64,000 bases of DNA from Nitrospira japonica (lineage in GTDB: Bacteria > Nitrospirota > Thermodesulfovibrionia > UBA6902). Positions within the stretch are counted from its first letter, which is position 1. Each line of letters starts with the position of its first letter. The translations under genes and the position numbers were made by a program. Shown piece by piece: positions 8,104 through 15,922 of the stretch. Location: contig DYJL01000003.1 in assembly GCA_020723105.1 (NCBI GenBank), forward strand, positions 107,501 through 171,500, given 5' to 3'. Under the pieces are notes generated by a model that had not been told where the DNA came from, searched no databases, and was given only the letters and a program-made list of their open reading frames with translations.

Positions 8104-8132
8104 ATCCACCTCCATAGCATTTGGGCTGCCTT

Positions 8133-8369
8133 TTACAGTCCCGAAATTTTCAAAAGTTTCTTTACAACAGAAGTTGGTTGTGCTCCGCAGCCAAGCCAGT
8201 ACTTGGCCCTTTCTGTATCTATCTTAATCTCAGAAGGGTCTTTCATCGGATCATATGTCCCAATAATCTCTATAAAGGGGCCATCTCTTCTAACTTTTGA
8301 TTCGGCAACAATTACTCTGTAAAAAGGCTTCTTCTTGGCGCCTTTTCTTGTCAGTCTTATCTTTACCAA
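8133..8369 (-). CDS. rpsP: 30S ribosomal protein S16
   Basis: A 78-residue S16 with the standard opening ([20 protein letters not shown]) and the [13 protein letters not shown] stretch. It helps assembly of the 30S 5' domain. The ATG has GGAGG upstream. The 123-base A+T-rich gap between it and ffh may carry its own promoter. Confidence 0.97.
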   Translation of the reverse strand: MVKIRLTRKGAKKKPFYRVIVAESKVRRDGPFIEIIGTYDPMKDPSEIKIDTERAKYWLGCGAQPTSVVKKLLKISGL

Positions 8370-8492
8370 ACTATTTCCTCCATATCAAAAATATTTAATG
8401 ATACAGGATACACAATATAATATAAAAAATTCAAGTCGTTTATCAGTTCTTCTGTCCCAATGTTTTATGAATGAGGGAATGGCTGAAAATAG

Positions 8493-9809
8493 TTAGAATT
8501 TAAACTGTGGCATCCTGAATTTACCACTTTTAAATTTCTTCAGCATCTTCTTCATTTCCAAATACTGTTTAAGCAGCCTGTTTACATCGGCAACTGAAGT
8601 CCCGCTCCCGTCAGCAATCCGCTTTTTTCGGCTGCCGTTCAGTATAACATAATTCCTTCTTTCCTGTTTTGTCATTGAGCTAATAATTGCTTCAACCTTT
8701 ACAAAGGCCTTGTCGTCAATATTAACACCCTTTATCTGTTTACCAAGCCCTGGAATCATCCCGAGGATATTTTCAAGAGGACCCATTTTCTTTATCTGTT
8801 TAATCTGGTTCTTGAGATCCTCAAAAGTAAAACTGTCTTTTCTCAATTTCTCTTCAAGCTTAAGGGCTTCCTCCACATCAACTGCTTCCTGTGCCTTCTC
8901 TACAAGCGATACCACATCCCCCATACCAAGAATCCTTGATGCCATCCGCTCAGGATGAAAGACCTCAAGAAATTCAATCTTCTCGCCTACGCCGATCAAT
9001 TTAATCGGCTTGCCAGTCACGGCAACAATTGACAGGGCCGCTCCGCCGCGTGCATCTCCATCCATCTTGGTAAGAATGACTCCGTTAATATCGAGTCTGT
9101 CATTAAAAGTCTTTGCAATATTTACAGCATCCTGTCCGGTCATGGCGTCTGCTACAAGCAAAATTTCCTTTGGCTTCGCCTCTCGCTTCAGGTTTTCAAG
9201 TTCTTTCATTAACTGCTCATCTATATGAAGCCGGCCGGCCGTGTCAAGTATTAAAACATCCCTTCCATCCTGATTTGATTTCTTGAGGGCTTCTGGATAA
9301 ATTCTGACAGGATCATCTCCGGGCTTCGTTGCATAAACTGGCACGTCAATCTGTAAACCAAGCGATTTCAACTGGTCAATCGCTGCAGGTCTTCCTGTAT
9401 CCAACGCAACAAGCATAGGCCGTCTTCCGTCTTTTTTAAAATTGTTTGCGAGTTTTGCGGCAGTTGTCGTTTTACCAGAACCGTGAAGGCCTACAAGCAT
9501 TACAATTGTAGGAGGATTGGGAGCAAGATTTATCTTTTGAAAGCCCCCGCCCATTAAAGCACACAGTTCATCATGGACTATTTTTACAACCTGTTGTCCG
9601 GGAGTAATGCTTTCAATTACTTCTTTACCTGCAGACTTTTGCTTTACTCTCTCGGTAAAATCCTTTACTACCTTAAAATTAACATCAGCCTCAAGAAGCG
9701 CCATTCTAATTTCCTTCATGGCTTCAATAATATCTTCTTCTTTCAGAAACCCGCGGCCCTTTAATTTTTTAAAAACACCTTCTAATTTTTCTGATAATGA
9801 TTCAAACAC
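8493..9809 (-). CDS. ffh: Signal recognition particle protein Ffh
   Basis: A 438-residue SRP54 GTPase: N domain, G domain with GLHGSGKTTTAAKLA, DTAGR and TKMDGDARGG, and a methionine-rich M domain with SGSG and a basic RNA-binding stretch (GSRKKRIADGSGTSVADVN). It binds signal sequences and 4.5S RNA for co-translational targeting. The start is GTG at 9809; its ribosome site (AGAGGAG) lies in the last codons of trxB. Confidence 0.97.
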   Translation of the reverse strand: MFESLSEKLEGVFKKLKGRGFLKEEDIIEAMKEIRMALLEADVNFKVVKDFTERVKQKSAGKEVIESITPGQQVVKIVHDELCALMGGGFQKINLAPNPPTIVMLVGLHGSGKTTTAAKLANNFKKDGRRPMLVALDTGRPAAIDQLKSLGLQIDVPVYATKPGDDPVRIYPEALKKSNQDGRDVLILDTAGRLHIDEQLMKELENLKREAKPKEILLVADAMTGQDAVNIAKTFNDRLDINGVILTKMDGDARGGAALSIVAVTGKPIKLIGVGEKIEFLEVFHPERMASRILGMGDVVSLVEKAQEAVDVEEALKLEEKLRKDSFTFEDLKNQIKQIKKMGPLENILGMIPGLGKQIKGVNIDDKAFVKVEAIISSMTKQERRNYVILNGSRKKRIADGSGTSVADVNRLLKQYLEMKKMLKKFKSGKFRMPQFKF

Positions 9810-9811
9810 TG

Positions 9812-10735
9812 CTAAAAATTCTCCTCTATATATTTCTCTGCTGCCATTGCAGCAGTGGCCCCATCACCAACAGCTGTAGCAATCTGCTTTAATGGTTTAT
9901 TTCTCACATCACCTGCTGCATATATCCCGGGTACAGATGTACACATATTGTCATTAGTAATGATGTAATTGTTTTCATTAAGTTTTACCAAACCCTTGAG
10001 GAATTCTGTATTCGGATTATAGCCTATATAAATGAAAAGGCCTTCTGCCTGTATTACAGATTTTTCTCCTGTCTTAACATTTCTTACATGCAGCGCCTCA
10101 ACACCTTCTTTACCAGTTATTTTTTCTACAACAGAGTTCCACACAAACTTAATTTTGGGATTTGAGAAAACCCTCTCCTGCAGGATCTTTTCCGCCCGAA
10201 GCTGGTCCCTCCTATGGATGACCCAGACAGTTTCAGCAAATTTTGTCAAAAAAATAGCTTCCTGAACAGCAGAATCCCCTCCGCCTGCAACAGCCACATG
10301 TTTGCCTCTGTAAAAAGCACCATCACAGGTAGCGCAATAAGAGACCCCTCTCCCGCGAAACTCATTTTCTCCTTCTATCTTCAGCGGCCTTGGATGCGCC
10401 CCCGTAGCAAGTATAATGCTTTTAGCCTCATAATACCGCCCGCCTTCAAGGGTTATTCTCTTGACTTTGTCATGCAAAGAAATATCAATAACAGATTCCT
10501 GAATGATTTCCAGTCCAAATCTTGTCGCCTGCTTCTCCATTTTCTGAGCAAGCTCAACACCCATAATGCCTTCTTCAAAGCCGGGATAATTCTCCACCCA
10601 TTCAGTAGTTGTAACGAGCCCGCCCGGCAGGGCTTTCTCAATAAGCAGACTCTTAAGCCGGGCCCTTGCAGCATAAAGCCCTGCCGTTAGTCCGGCAGGG
10701 CCTCCTCCAATAATTACTACATCATAATAACTCAT
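9812..10735 (-). CDS. trxB: Thioredoxin reductase
   Basis: A 307-residue low-Mr flavoprotein disulfide reductase. It has the FAD motif GGGPAGLTAGLYAARA, the redox-active CATCDG, the NADPH motif GGGDSAVQEA and the C-terminal FAD motif IYAAGDVRNK. It transfers electrons from NADPH to thioredoxin. It lies 3 bases from trxA, its substrate gene, and directly precedes ffh. Confidence 0.96.
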   Translation of the reverse strand: MSYYDVVIIGGGPAGLTAGLYAARARLKSLLIEKALPGGLVTTTEWVENYPGFEEGIMGVELAQKMEKQATRFGLEIIQESVIDISLHDKVKRITLEGGRYYEAKSIILATGAHPRPLKIEGENEFRGRGVSYCATCDGAFYRGKHVAVAGGGDSAVQEAIFLTKFAETVWVIHRRDQLRAEKILQERVFSNPKIKFVWNSVVEKITGKEGVEALHVRNVKTGEKSVIQAEGLFIYIGYNPNTEFLKGLVKLNENNYIITNDNMCTSVPGIYAAGDVRNKPLKQIATAVGDGATAAMAAEKYIEENF

Positions 10736-10738
10736 GGA

Positions 10739-11062
10739 TCAGAGCAGAGATTCAATCTTGGACTTAAGCTGTGCCTTTGGAACGGCGCCAACTATCTGAT
10801 CCAGAATCTTTCCATCCTTAAAGAATATAAGTGTGGGAATTCCTCTGATACTATGACGGCTGGCAAGATCAGGATTTTCATCAGTATTCACCTTTGCAAA
10901 AGTTACCTTACCTGCATATTCCTTTGCAAGTTCTTCAACAACAGGGCCTATTATCTTGCATGGTCCGCACCATGTAGCCCAGAAGTCAACCATAACAAGA
11001 TTCTGCGATTTCACCGTTTGATCAAAAGAGTCAGCCGATAGATTTTTCACAACATCTGACAT
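10739..11062 (-). CDS. trxA: Thioredoxin
   Basis: A 107-residue thioredoxin with the active site WCGPCK, the FWATWCGPC loop and the cis-proline GIPTL. It is a general cytoplasmic disulfide reductant, recycled by the reductase encoded next door. The ATG has GAGGAGG upstream and the gene lies just downstream of a consensus sigma-70 promoter, so this promoter probably serves trxA-trxB-ffh and perhaps beyond. Confidence 0.97.
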   Translation of the reverse strand: MSDVVKNLSADSFDQTVKSQNLVMVDFWATWCGPCKIIGPVVEELAKEYAGKVTFAKVNTDENPDLASRHSIRGIPTLIFFKDGKILDQIVGAVPKAQLKSKIESLL

Positions 11063-11101
11063 TAAAATATCCTCCTCAACAAAAAAGATTTACAGTAATT
11101 A

Positions 11102-11130
11102 ATTATATTCTCTGTCACCTTCTTTGTCAA
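11102..11130 (-). promoter_or_regulatory. Consensus sigma-70 promoter of trxA-trxB-ffh
   Basis: On the minus strand TTGACA (11125-11130) and TATAAT (11102-11107) are separated by exactly 17 bases: both hexamers perfect. The trxA start lies 40 bases downstream. Confidence 0.85.
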
Positions 11131-11162
11131 TTTTCCCAGCGTGTCGGAGCCGAAGTAAAAGT

Positions 11163-11186
11163 GATAAATTTATGTTAAAATTTATC
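11163..11186. repeat. Perfect inverted repeat upstream of gene at 11219
   Basis: GATAAATTT (11163-11171) pairs with AAATTTATC (11178-11186) around 6 bases, 32 bases before the start codon of the next gene. It could be an operator; its position near the expected promoter supports this, but no regulator is identified. Confidence 0.45.
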
Positions 11187-11218
11187 CTTGGTTCTCAATA
11201 ATAATCGAGGAGGTCTTA

Positions 11219-11602
11219 ATGCCAGAGATCATAAGCCGTGAAGAAAAACCTTTACCAGGAATTGAGTTTTCAGAGATTCGCATTCCTGACGATGAATATC
11301 TCGGGACAGGCATTTTTATAACAGTTCTTGAACAAAAGGCCCTGGCTAAAATCAATCCAATCATAAGTTCAATAGTAAATGTCCCTGTATTTCAATTAAT
11401 CGTCAATATAAATTCAGCAGAAGAGGAAGTGACCGTTCTGCTTGGCAAGGCTGACAAGAGTCCCGCTCTCTCAAGAGCAGTTTTCATGTTGCCCAATGAG
11501 CTTGATGTATCTAACACCCATCGTTTTGACGCAATTTTTACTAATTGGAATATATCAGAGCTACAGATGAACGGGGATACTTTAAAGAAAGTGTCAGACT
11601 GA
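11219..11602 (+). CDS. Hypothetical cytoplasmic protein
   Basis: I do not recognise this 127-residue protein. It has no signal peptide, membrane segment or obvious motif. It is mixed alpha/beta in composition with a proline- and acid-rich start (EEKPLPGIEFSEIRIPDDEY). The ATG has an excellent ribosome site (CGAGGAGG), so translation is likely. The gene begins a rightward group that includes a small exported protein and an M6 metalloprotease, but with a 131-base gap to the next gene, co-transcription is uncertain. Confidence 0.65.
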   Translation: MPEIISREEKPLPGIEFSEIRIPDDEYLGTGIFITVLEQKALAKINPIISSIVNVPVFQLIVNINSAEEEVTVLLGKADKSPALSRAVFMLPNELDVSNTHRFDAIFTNWNISELQMNGDTLKKVSD

Positions 11603-11733
11603 CTATTACAGTTTTTCCGTGATTTTCTTCTTGCCTATTTACTGATTTTATTGTTTAAATAAATAAAAAACCATGTTCTCTCTTTTCACAATCAAGTGTT
11701 AGAACCTTTTAAAAAATCATGGGGTTTTGAGGA

Positions 11734-12135
11734 ATGAGAACAGAAAAAAAGAAATTCGGTATTTTAATAGCATCATTCCTTATGGCTTTATTATTCTTTA
11801 CCGCTGTTAAAGGGAGAAGTATTTCGGCCCCGGTTATTCCAAATGAGTCTGTTGTCAATGGCACGGTGGTTGAATATTCAATTGTCTCTTCGCATTTAAT
11901 CGGCATTAAGCCGGAACAGATAATTTATAACTTAACCATAAATATAGAGTCAGCAAAGAGCGTCAATGACAGACCAAATTTCCTTAACAACAAGGAAGGG
12001 CAGAACATACAATTTTATTCCAGAGAAAAACTCTCTCCGGAACTATTTGGAAAAAAAATAAAGGCAGTCGCAACTTACACCGGAGATGAAAAGGGCGGTC
12101 TCTACTGGATAAAATATATTGAAACTATAAAATAG
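11734..12135 (+). CDS. Hypothetical small exported or membrane-anchored protein
   Basis: A 133-residue protein. Residues about 8-25 form a hydrophobic signal or anchor (FGILIASFLMALLFFTAV). The rest is a short beta-rich domain with alternating hydrophobic residues (SVVNGTVVEYSIVSS, KKIKAVATYTGD), possibly a small barrel. No named family is recognised. It ends 18 bases before the M6 metalloprotease gene, so co-transcription with it is likely and a chaperone, inhibitor or partner role is possible. Confidence 0.65.
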   Translation: MRTEKKKFGILIASFLMALLFFTAVKGRSISAPVIPNESVVNGTVVEYSIVSSHLIGIKPEQIIYNLTINIESAKSVNDRPNFLNNKEGQNIQFYSREKLSPELFGKKIKAVATYTGDEKGGLYWIKYIETIK

Positions 12136-12153
12136 AATGGGGGACTTAATATT

Positions 12154-14862
12154 ATGAAAAAGCATGCTATTTATCCAATTATTCTTACTATGGTATACAT
12201 AATTATCTTAATCTCTCCTGCCTTAACTTATGCTGTACCAGCTGCACCTGGCATCTATATTATGGATCAGCCTGATGGCTCCGTCTTTAAAGCAAAACAA
12301 TGGGGAGATGAATCTCTCCATGGGTGGGAAACCGAAGACGGATATACAATAGAATTTGATGAAAAGCTGAATTCATGGGCCTATATAACAATTGACATAT
12401 ACGGTATTCCTGGAAAATCATCACAGGTTGTTATTGCAGATGTCCTTCCTGCAAATATACCCAAACATATCAGGCCCTCAAATGTTCTTCGTTCCAAGAA
12501 GTTTGTAAACGGAATTTCAAGAACGAGTTCAACAGGTATAGTGGCGCCTCAACAGTCTGCTCCGTCAACAGGAACCAACTATGTCCCTGTAATCCTCATC
12601 AACTTCAATAATACGTCAACTACTTACTCAAGTACAGATTTTAATACCCTCCTTTTCGGCTCCGGCAATTACAGCATGAAGGATTATTATCAGGAAGTTT
12701 CATATGGCATATTCAGTGTTTCTGCCGGGCCAAGTGGAATTGCCGGATGGCACACTGCCTCAAATATACATGATTATTATGGACAGAATGACGCCTGGGG
12801 CAGTGACAAATGGCCTGGAGACCTCGTATATGAAGCTGTAGCGGCAGCAGATGCCGCAGGCTTTAACTTTGCTCCCTATGACCAGGATGGGGACTGCTAT
12901 GTGGATGTAGTCAATATCATCCATCAGGGTTCCGGCGAGGAAGCAGGTGGGCCTGCAACAGATATATGGTCTCATAGCTGGAATCTTAACAGCGCCTGGT
13001 ATTATGGAAACAGCCACAATAGTGAATATATAACAAATGATAACTGCTCCGTAAACCCTTCTGTCAAAGTCAGAGTTAATGATTATGTAATACAGCCGGA
13101 AATCCTTTGGGGCGGTATACAAACAATGGGCGTCTTTGCCCACGAATATGGCCATGCCCTGGGCCTGCCGGACCTCTACGATACTGATTATAGTTCAGAT
13201 GGTATTGGCTATTGGAGCTTAATGGCAGGCGGTTCCTGGAATTACATTGTAAAACCAGGGGATCGTCCGGCTCACATGGATGCATGGTCTAAATACAAAC
13301 TTGGATGGGTGTCGCCAACACTGCTTACAGGAACATTGACTAATGAGCCCATAACGCAGGCAGCAACTGCTTCAGATGTCTATCAACTGCTTAATGGAAG
13401 TCCTTTGTCAGGAGAGTATTTTCTCGTTGAAAACAGACAAAAAACAGGGTTTGATGCAGGGCTTCCAGGAGCCGGCCTTCTTATATGGCATATTGACGGA
13501 ACTAAGATTGCTAACACTATAGCTAATAATCAAGTAAATAATAGCGAATGCTATCCGCCCTCCAATTGCTCCTCAAACCACTATGGTGTGGCCCTTGTAC
13601 AGGCTGACAATCTCTGGGAGCTGGAAAAAGGGCTTAACAGTGGTAATACAGGAGATCCATATCCGGGCTCCACAAGCAAAACATCCTTCACAAACACTTC
13701 ATCTCCTAACAGCAAACTTTATAACGGCAGTTCAAGTAATGTCAGCATCACAAATATCAGTGCATCCAGCTCAACCATGACTGCAACCATGTCTGTCACG
13801 CCTGTAACAAACTCTGATTTGCTAATCTATAGTCTGACGGTCCCATCCTCTGCCAGTGAAGGCCAGACTATCTCCTTAACGGACACAACCCAAAATAGTG
13901 GTACAGGCACAGCAAGCGCTTCAATTACCAAGTTTTACTGGTCCTCTAACAGCTCATATGACACAGGAGACACATATCTTGGAGAAAGAGCAATACCAGC
14001 GCTTGCAGCAGGAGCTTCAAATACAGGAAGCACTTCAGTAGTAGTGCCTTCAGGTACATGCCTCGGCACTTCCTACATTATAGCTGTAGCAGACGCCAAC
14101 AATGCAGTTTCAGAAACGAACGAATCTAACAATACGAAGAGCAAATCCATAAAAATAGGCGCTGACCTCATAGTATCATCTATTTCAGCTCCGGCAACAT
14201 CTGGTGCAGGACAGAGCATCACCGTATCTGATACAACAAAGAACAACGGAGGATGCACAGCAGGTGCTTCAATTACCAAGCTTTACTGGTCCTCTAACAG
14301 CTCATATGACACAGGAGACACATATCTTGGAGAAAGAGCAATACCAGCGCTTGCAGCAGGAGCTTCAAATACGGGAAGCACTTCTGTAGTAGTGCCTTCC
14401 GGCACAACCACCGGCACTCGTTATATTATAGCCAGAGCAGACGCCAACAATGCAGTTCCGGAAACAAGCGAGTCTAACAATAACAAAAGCAAATCCATAA
14501 AAATTGGTCCGGACCTCACAATATATTCCCTATCCATACCCTCGAGTGCAAACTTGGGCGCAACTATCACTATTACTGATACAACCAAGAATAACGGCGG
14601 AGGTTCATCCGGTACATCAACAACGAAGCTCTATCTTTCAACCAATACAACGTATGAATCAGGAGATACTTTACTTGGAAGCAGAGCAGTCCCGGCTCTT
14701 TCAGCAGGGACATCAAACTCAGGAAGCACATCTGTAACCATACCAACCGGCATAAACAACGGCGCCTATTATATCATTGCAAGGGCCGATGCAGACAGTG
14801 TCGTTACCGAGACTAATGAAACGAATAACTATAAATACAAAGCAATAACGATAAATCCATAA
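12154..14862 (+). CDS. Secreted M6-family metalloprotease with three CARDB repeats
   Basis: A 902-residue secreted protein. A signal peptide covers about residues 1-28. An immune-inhibitor-A-like N-terminal segment (YIMDQPDGSVFKAKQWGDE, ETEDGYTIEFD) precedes the catalytic domain. The zinc site is HEYGHALGLPD (His330, Glu331, His334, Asp340), the metzincin HExxHxxGxxD pattern, and LMAGG gives a following Met-turn-like stretch. After about residue 550 come three CARDB adhesion domains of about 116 residues, the first two nearly identical in DNA. There is no PEP-CTERM signal, so it is probably released or surface-bound through the CARDB domains. Likely function: extracellular protein degradation. 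Its leader shares the run ATGGGGGAC with the PEP-CTERM gene at 5373. Confidence 0.9.
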   Translation: MKKHAIYPIILTMVYIIILISPALTYAVPAAPGIYIMDQPDGSVFKAKQWGDESLHGWETEDGYTIEFDEKLNSWAYITIDIYGIPGKSSQVVIADVLPANIPKHIRPSNVLRSKKFVNGISRTSSTGIVAPQQSAPSTGTNYVPVILINFNNTSTTYSSTDFNTLLFGSGNYSMKDYYQEVSYGIFSVSAGPSGIAGWHTASNIHDYYGQNDAWGSDKWPGDLVYEAVAAADAAGFNFAPYDQDGDCYVDVVNIIHQGSGEEAGGPATDIWSHSWNLNSAWYYGNSHNSEYITNDNCSVNPSVKVRVNDYVIQPEILWGGIQTMGVFAHEYGHALGLPDLYDTDYSSDGIGYWSLMAGGSWNYIVKPGDRPAHMDAWSKYKLGWVSPTLLTGTLTNEPITQAATASDVYQLLNGSPLSGEYFLVENRQKTGFDAGLPGAGLLIWHIDGTKIANTIANNQVNNSECYPPSNCSSNHYGVALVQADNLWELEKGLNSGNTGDPYPGSTSKTSFTNTSSPNSKLYNGSSSNVSITNISASSSTMTATMSVTPVTNSDLLIYSLTVPSSASEGQTISLTDTTQNSGTGTASASITKFYWSSNSSYDTGDTYLGERAIPALAAGASNTGSTSVVVPSGTCLGTSYIIAVADANNAVSETNESNNTKSKSIKIGADLIVSSISAPATSGAGQSITVSDTTKNNGGCTAGASITKLYWSSNSSYDTGDTYLGERAIPALAAGASNTGSTSVVVPSGTTTGTRYIIARADANNAVPETSESNNNKSKSIKIGPDLTIYSLSIPSSANLGATITITDTTKNNGGGSSGTSTTKLYLSTNTTYESGDTLLGSRAVPALSAGTSNSGSTSVTIPTGINNGAYYIIARADADSVVTETNETNNYKYKAITINP
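13918..14400 (+). repeat. Near-identical tandem 348-base repeat within the protease gene
   Basis: About 130 bases starting near 13918 recur 348 bases later (start near 14266) with only a few differences; flanking parts of the unit have diverged more. The repeat encodes CARDB domains 1 and 2 (348 bases = 116 codons), so copy-number change keeps the frame. A third, diverged unit follows. Confidence 0.8.
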
Positions 14863-14891
14863 CAGCAGTTACTTCTTGAATCAGCCATTTT

Positions 14892-14933
14892 AAGTGTAAA
14901 TTTTTTAGCCATATGTCGTCAGATTTTACACTT
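14892..14933. repeat. Dyad at enhancer distance from sigma-54 promoter
   Basis: AAGTGTAAA (14892-14900) pairs perfectly with TTTACACTT (14925-14933). Its centre is about 83 bases upstream of the -24 box at 14995, a usual place for an NtrC-type activator site. It is also 30 bases past the protease stop codon, so a terminator role is the alternative; no U-run follows. Confidence 0.45.
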
Positions 14934-14954
14934 TATCTCTTTATTCCAAACTAT

Positions 14955-14982
14955 TATGATTCTGTTTATAAATAGAATCATA
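14955..14982. repeat. Perfect inverted repeat just upstream of sigma-54 promoter
   Basis: TATGATTCT (14955-14963) pairs with AGAATCATA (14974-14982). It ends 12 bases before the -24 box, matching the position of the palindrome beside the other PEP-CTERM promoter (5094-5118), although the sequences differ. Confidence 0.55.
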
Positions 14983-14994
14983 TAGTTATATTTA

Positions 14995-15010
14995 TGGCAT
15001 AAAGTTTGCA
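14995..15010 (+). promoter_or_regulatory. Sigma-54 promoter of the second PEP-CTERM gene
   Basis: TGGCATAAAGTTTGCA matches the -24/-12 consensus with correct 10-base GG-GC spacing. It shares TGGCATAA with the promoter at 5126. Transcription would start near 15021, about 30 bases before the start codon. Confidence 0.87.
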
Positions 15011-15051
15011 TTATACATTTTATGTCACTTTATCAACATAAAGGAGGCCAT

Positions 15052-15726
15052 ATGAATAAAATTATGTCACTAATCGTTGTAGTAATACTCGGATTAGTTT
15101 TAAACGGATGGGCCATTCCCATAGTTGGAGATACTGCAAATTCAACAGGAAATCTTGGCAATTTTTCCGGAAGTTTTACATATTCATTTACAAATGATAC
15201 TTCGGCAACAATCGTTGTGAATCTCACAAATACTTCTCCTGCAGCTAATGGAGGCTATCTTACAGCGTTTGCCTTTAATAATCCAAACAATTCTATAACA
15301 AACGCATCACTCTTGAGCACTTCAGCGAGCTTTGGTCTTATTGGAACCCCGGATTTTAATAACACAATTCCCGCAAATCCCTTTGGTGATTTTGATGTTG
15401 GATCCTCAATAACCAGTTCATGGTTAGGGGGTGGACGCCCTCTCAGCGGGATAGCTGTTGGTAATTCAAGCACTTTTACCTTTTTCCTGACAGGCTCCGG
15501 ATTTAGCAGCTTGACAACTCAAGACTTCATTGACGAATTGACATCATCTCCTTCCGGACAGAACTACTGGTTTGCAGCCCGCTTCCGCGGCTTTGACAAC
15601 GGAGGGAGTGATAAAGTACCTGGGGTACCAGTTGAGACCCCACCGATTCCAGAACCCTCAACCATTATTTTGCTTGCTACCGGCATAATGGGATTGCTCC
15701 TTTTTAGGAAAAAATTAGCGAAATAA
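15052..15726 (+). CDS. Exported PEP-CTERM sorting-signal protein
   Basis: A 224-residue protein. The ATG at 15052 is chosen because AAAGGAGG precedes it; an upstream in-frame ATG at 15022 lies at the predicted transcription start. A signal peptide covers about residues 1-19 (MSLIVVVILGLVLNGWA). The mature part is rich in Asn, Ser, Thr and Gly, like other extracellular PEP-CTERM proteins. The C-terminus is a clear sorting signal: PEP at 200-202, hydrophobic STIILLATGIMGLLLF, then RKKLAK. No enzymatic domain is recognised. The sigma-54 promoter puts it in the same putative regulon as the gene at 5373. Confidence 0.88.
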   Translation: MNKIMSLIVVVILGLVLNGWAIPIVGDTANSTGNLGNFSGSFTYSFTNDTSATIVVNLTNTSPAANGGYLTAFAFNNPNNSITNASLLSTSASFGLIGTPDFNNTIPANPFGDFDVGSSITSSWLGGGRPLSGIAVGNSSTFTFFLTGSGFSSLTTQDFIDELTSSPSGQNYWFAARFRGFDNGGSDKVPGVPVETPPIPEPSTIILLATGIMGLLLFRKKLAK

Positions 15727-15922
15727 TTAATCAGACACTTAGCCCATCTTCCGCAGTTCAAGAGTTGAAAGTAAATTAATTCAATAGATTACGCTTCAGA
15801 TGCTGAAGAGTCCTCCACATGGCCAGAGCCGGGAAACAAACCATGATATGGGCTTGAGTCCTGTCCTGTTTCTCTCAAGTAACCGCCCGATCCTTATTTC
15901 TTCAACGAAAACTGTAAGAAGC

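Noticed and set aside
10214..10690. 158-codon plus-strand frame antisense to trxB
   Set aside because: It lies fully inside a gene with clear motifs and encodes no recognisable domain.
1..15726. Exosortase gene expected with the PEP-CTERM proteins
   Set aside because: No multi-membrane protein with the exosortase Cys/Arg/His motifs was found; it must lie outside the window.
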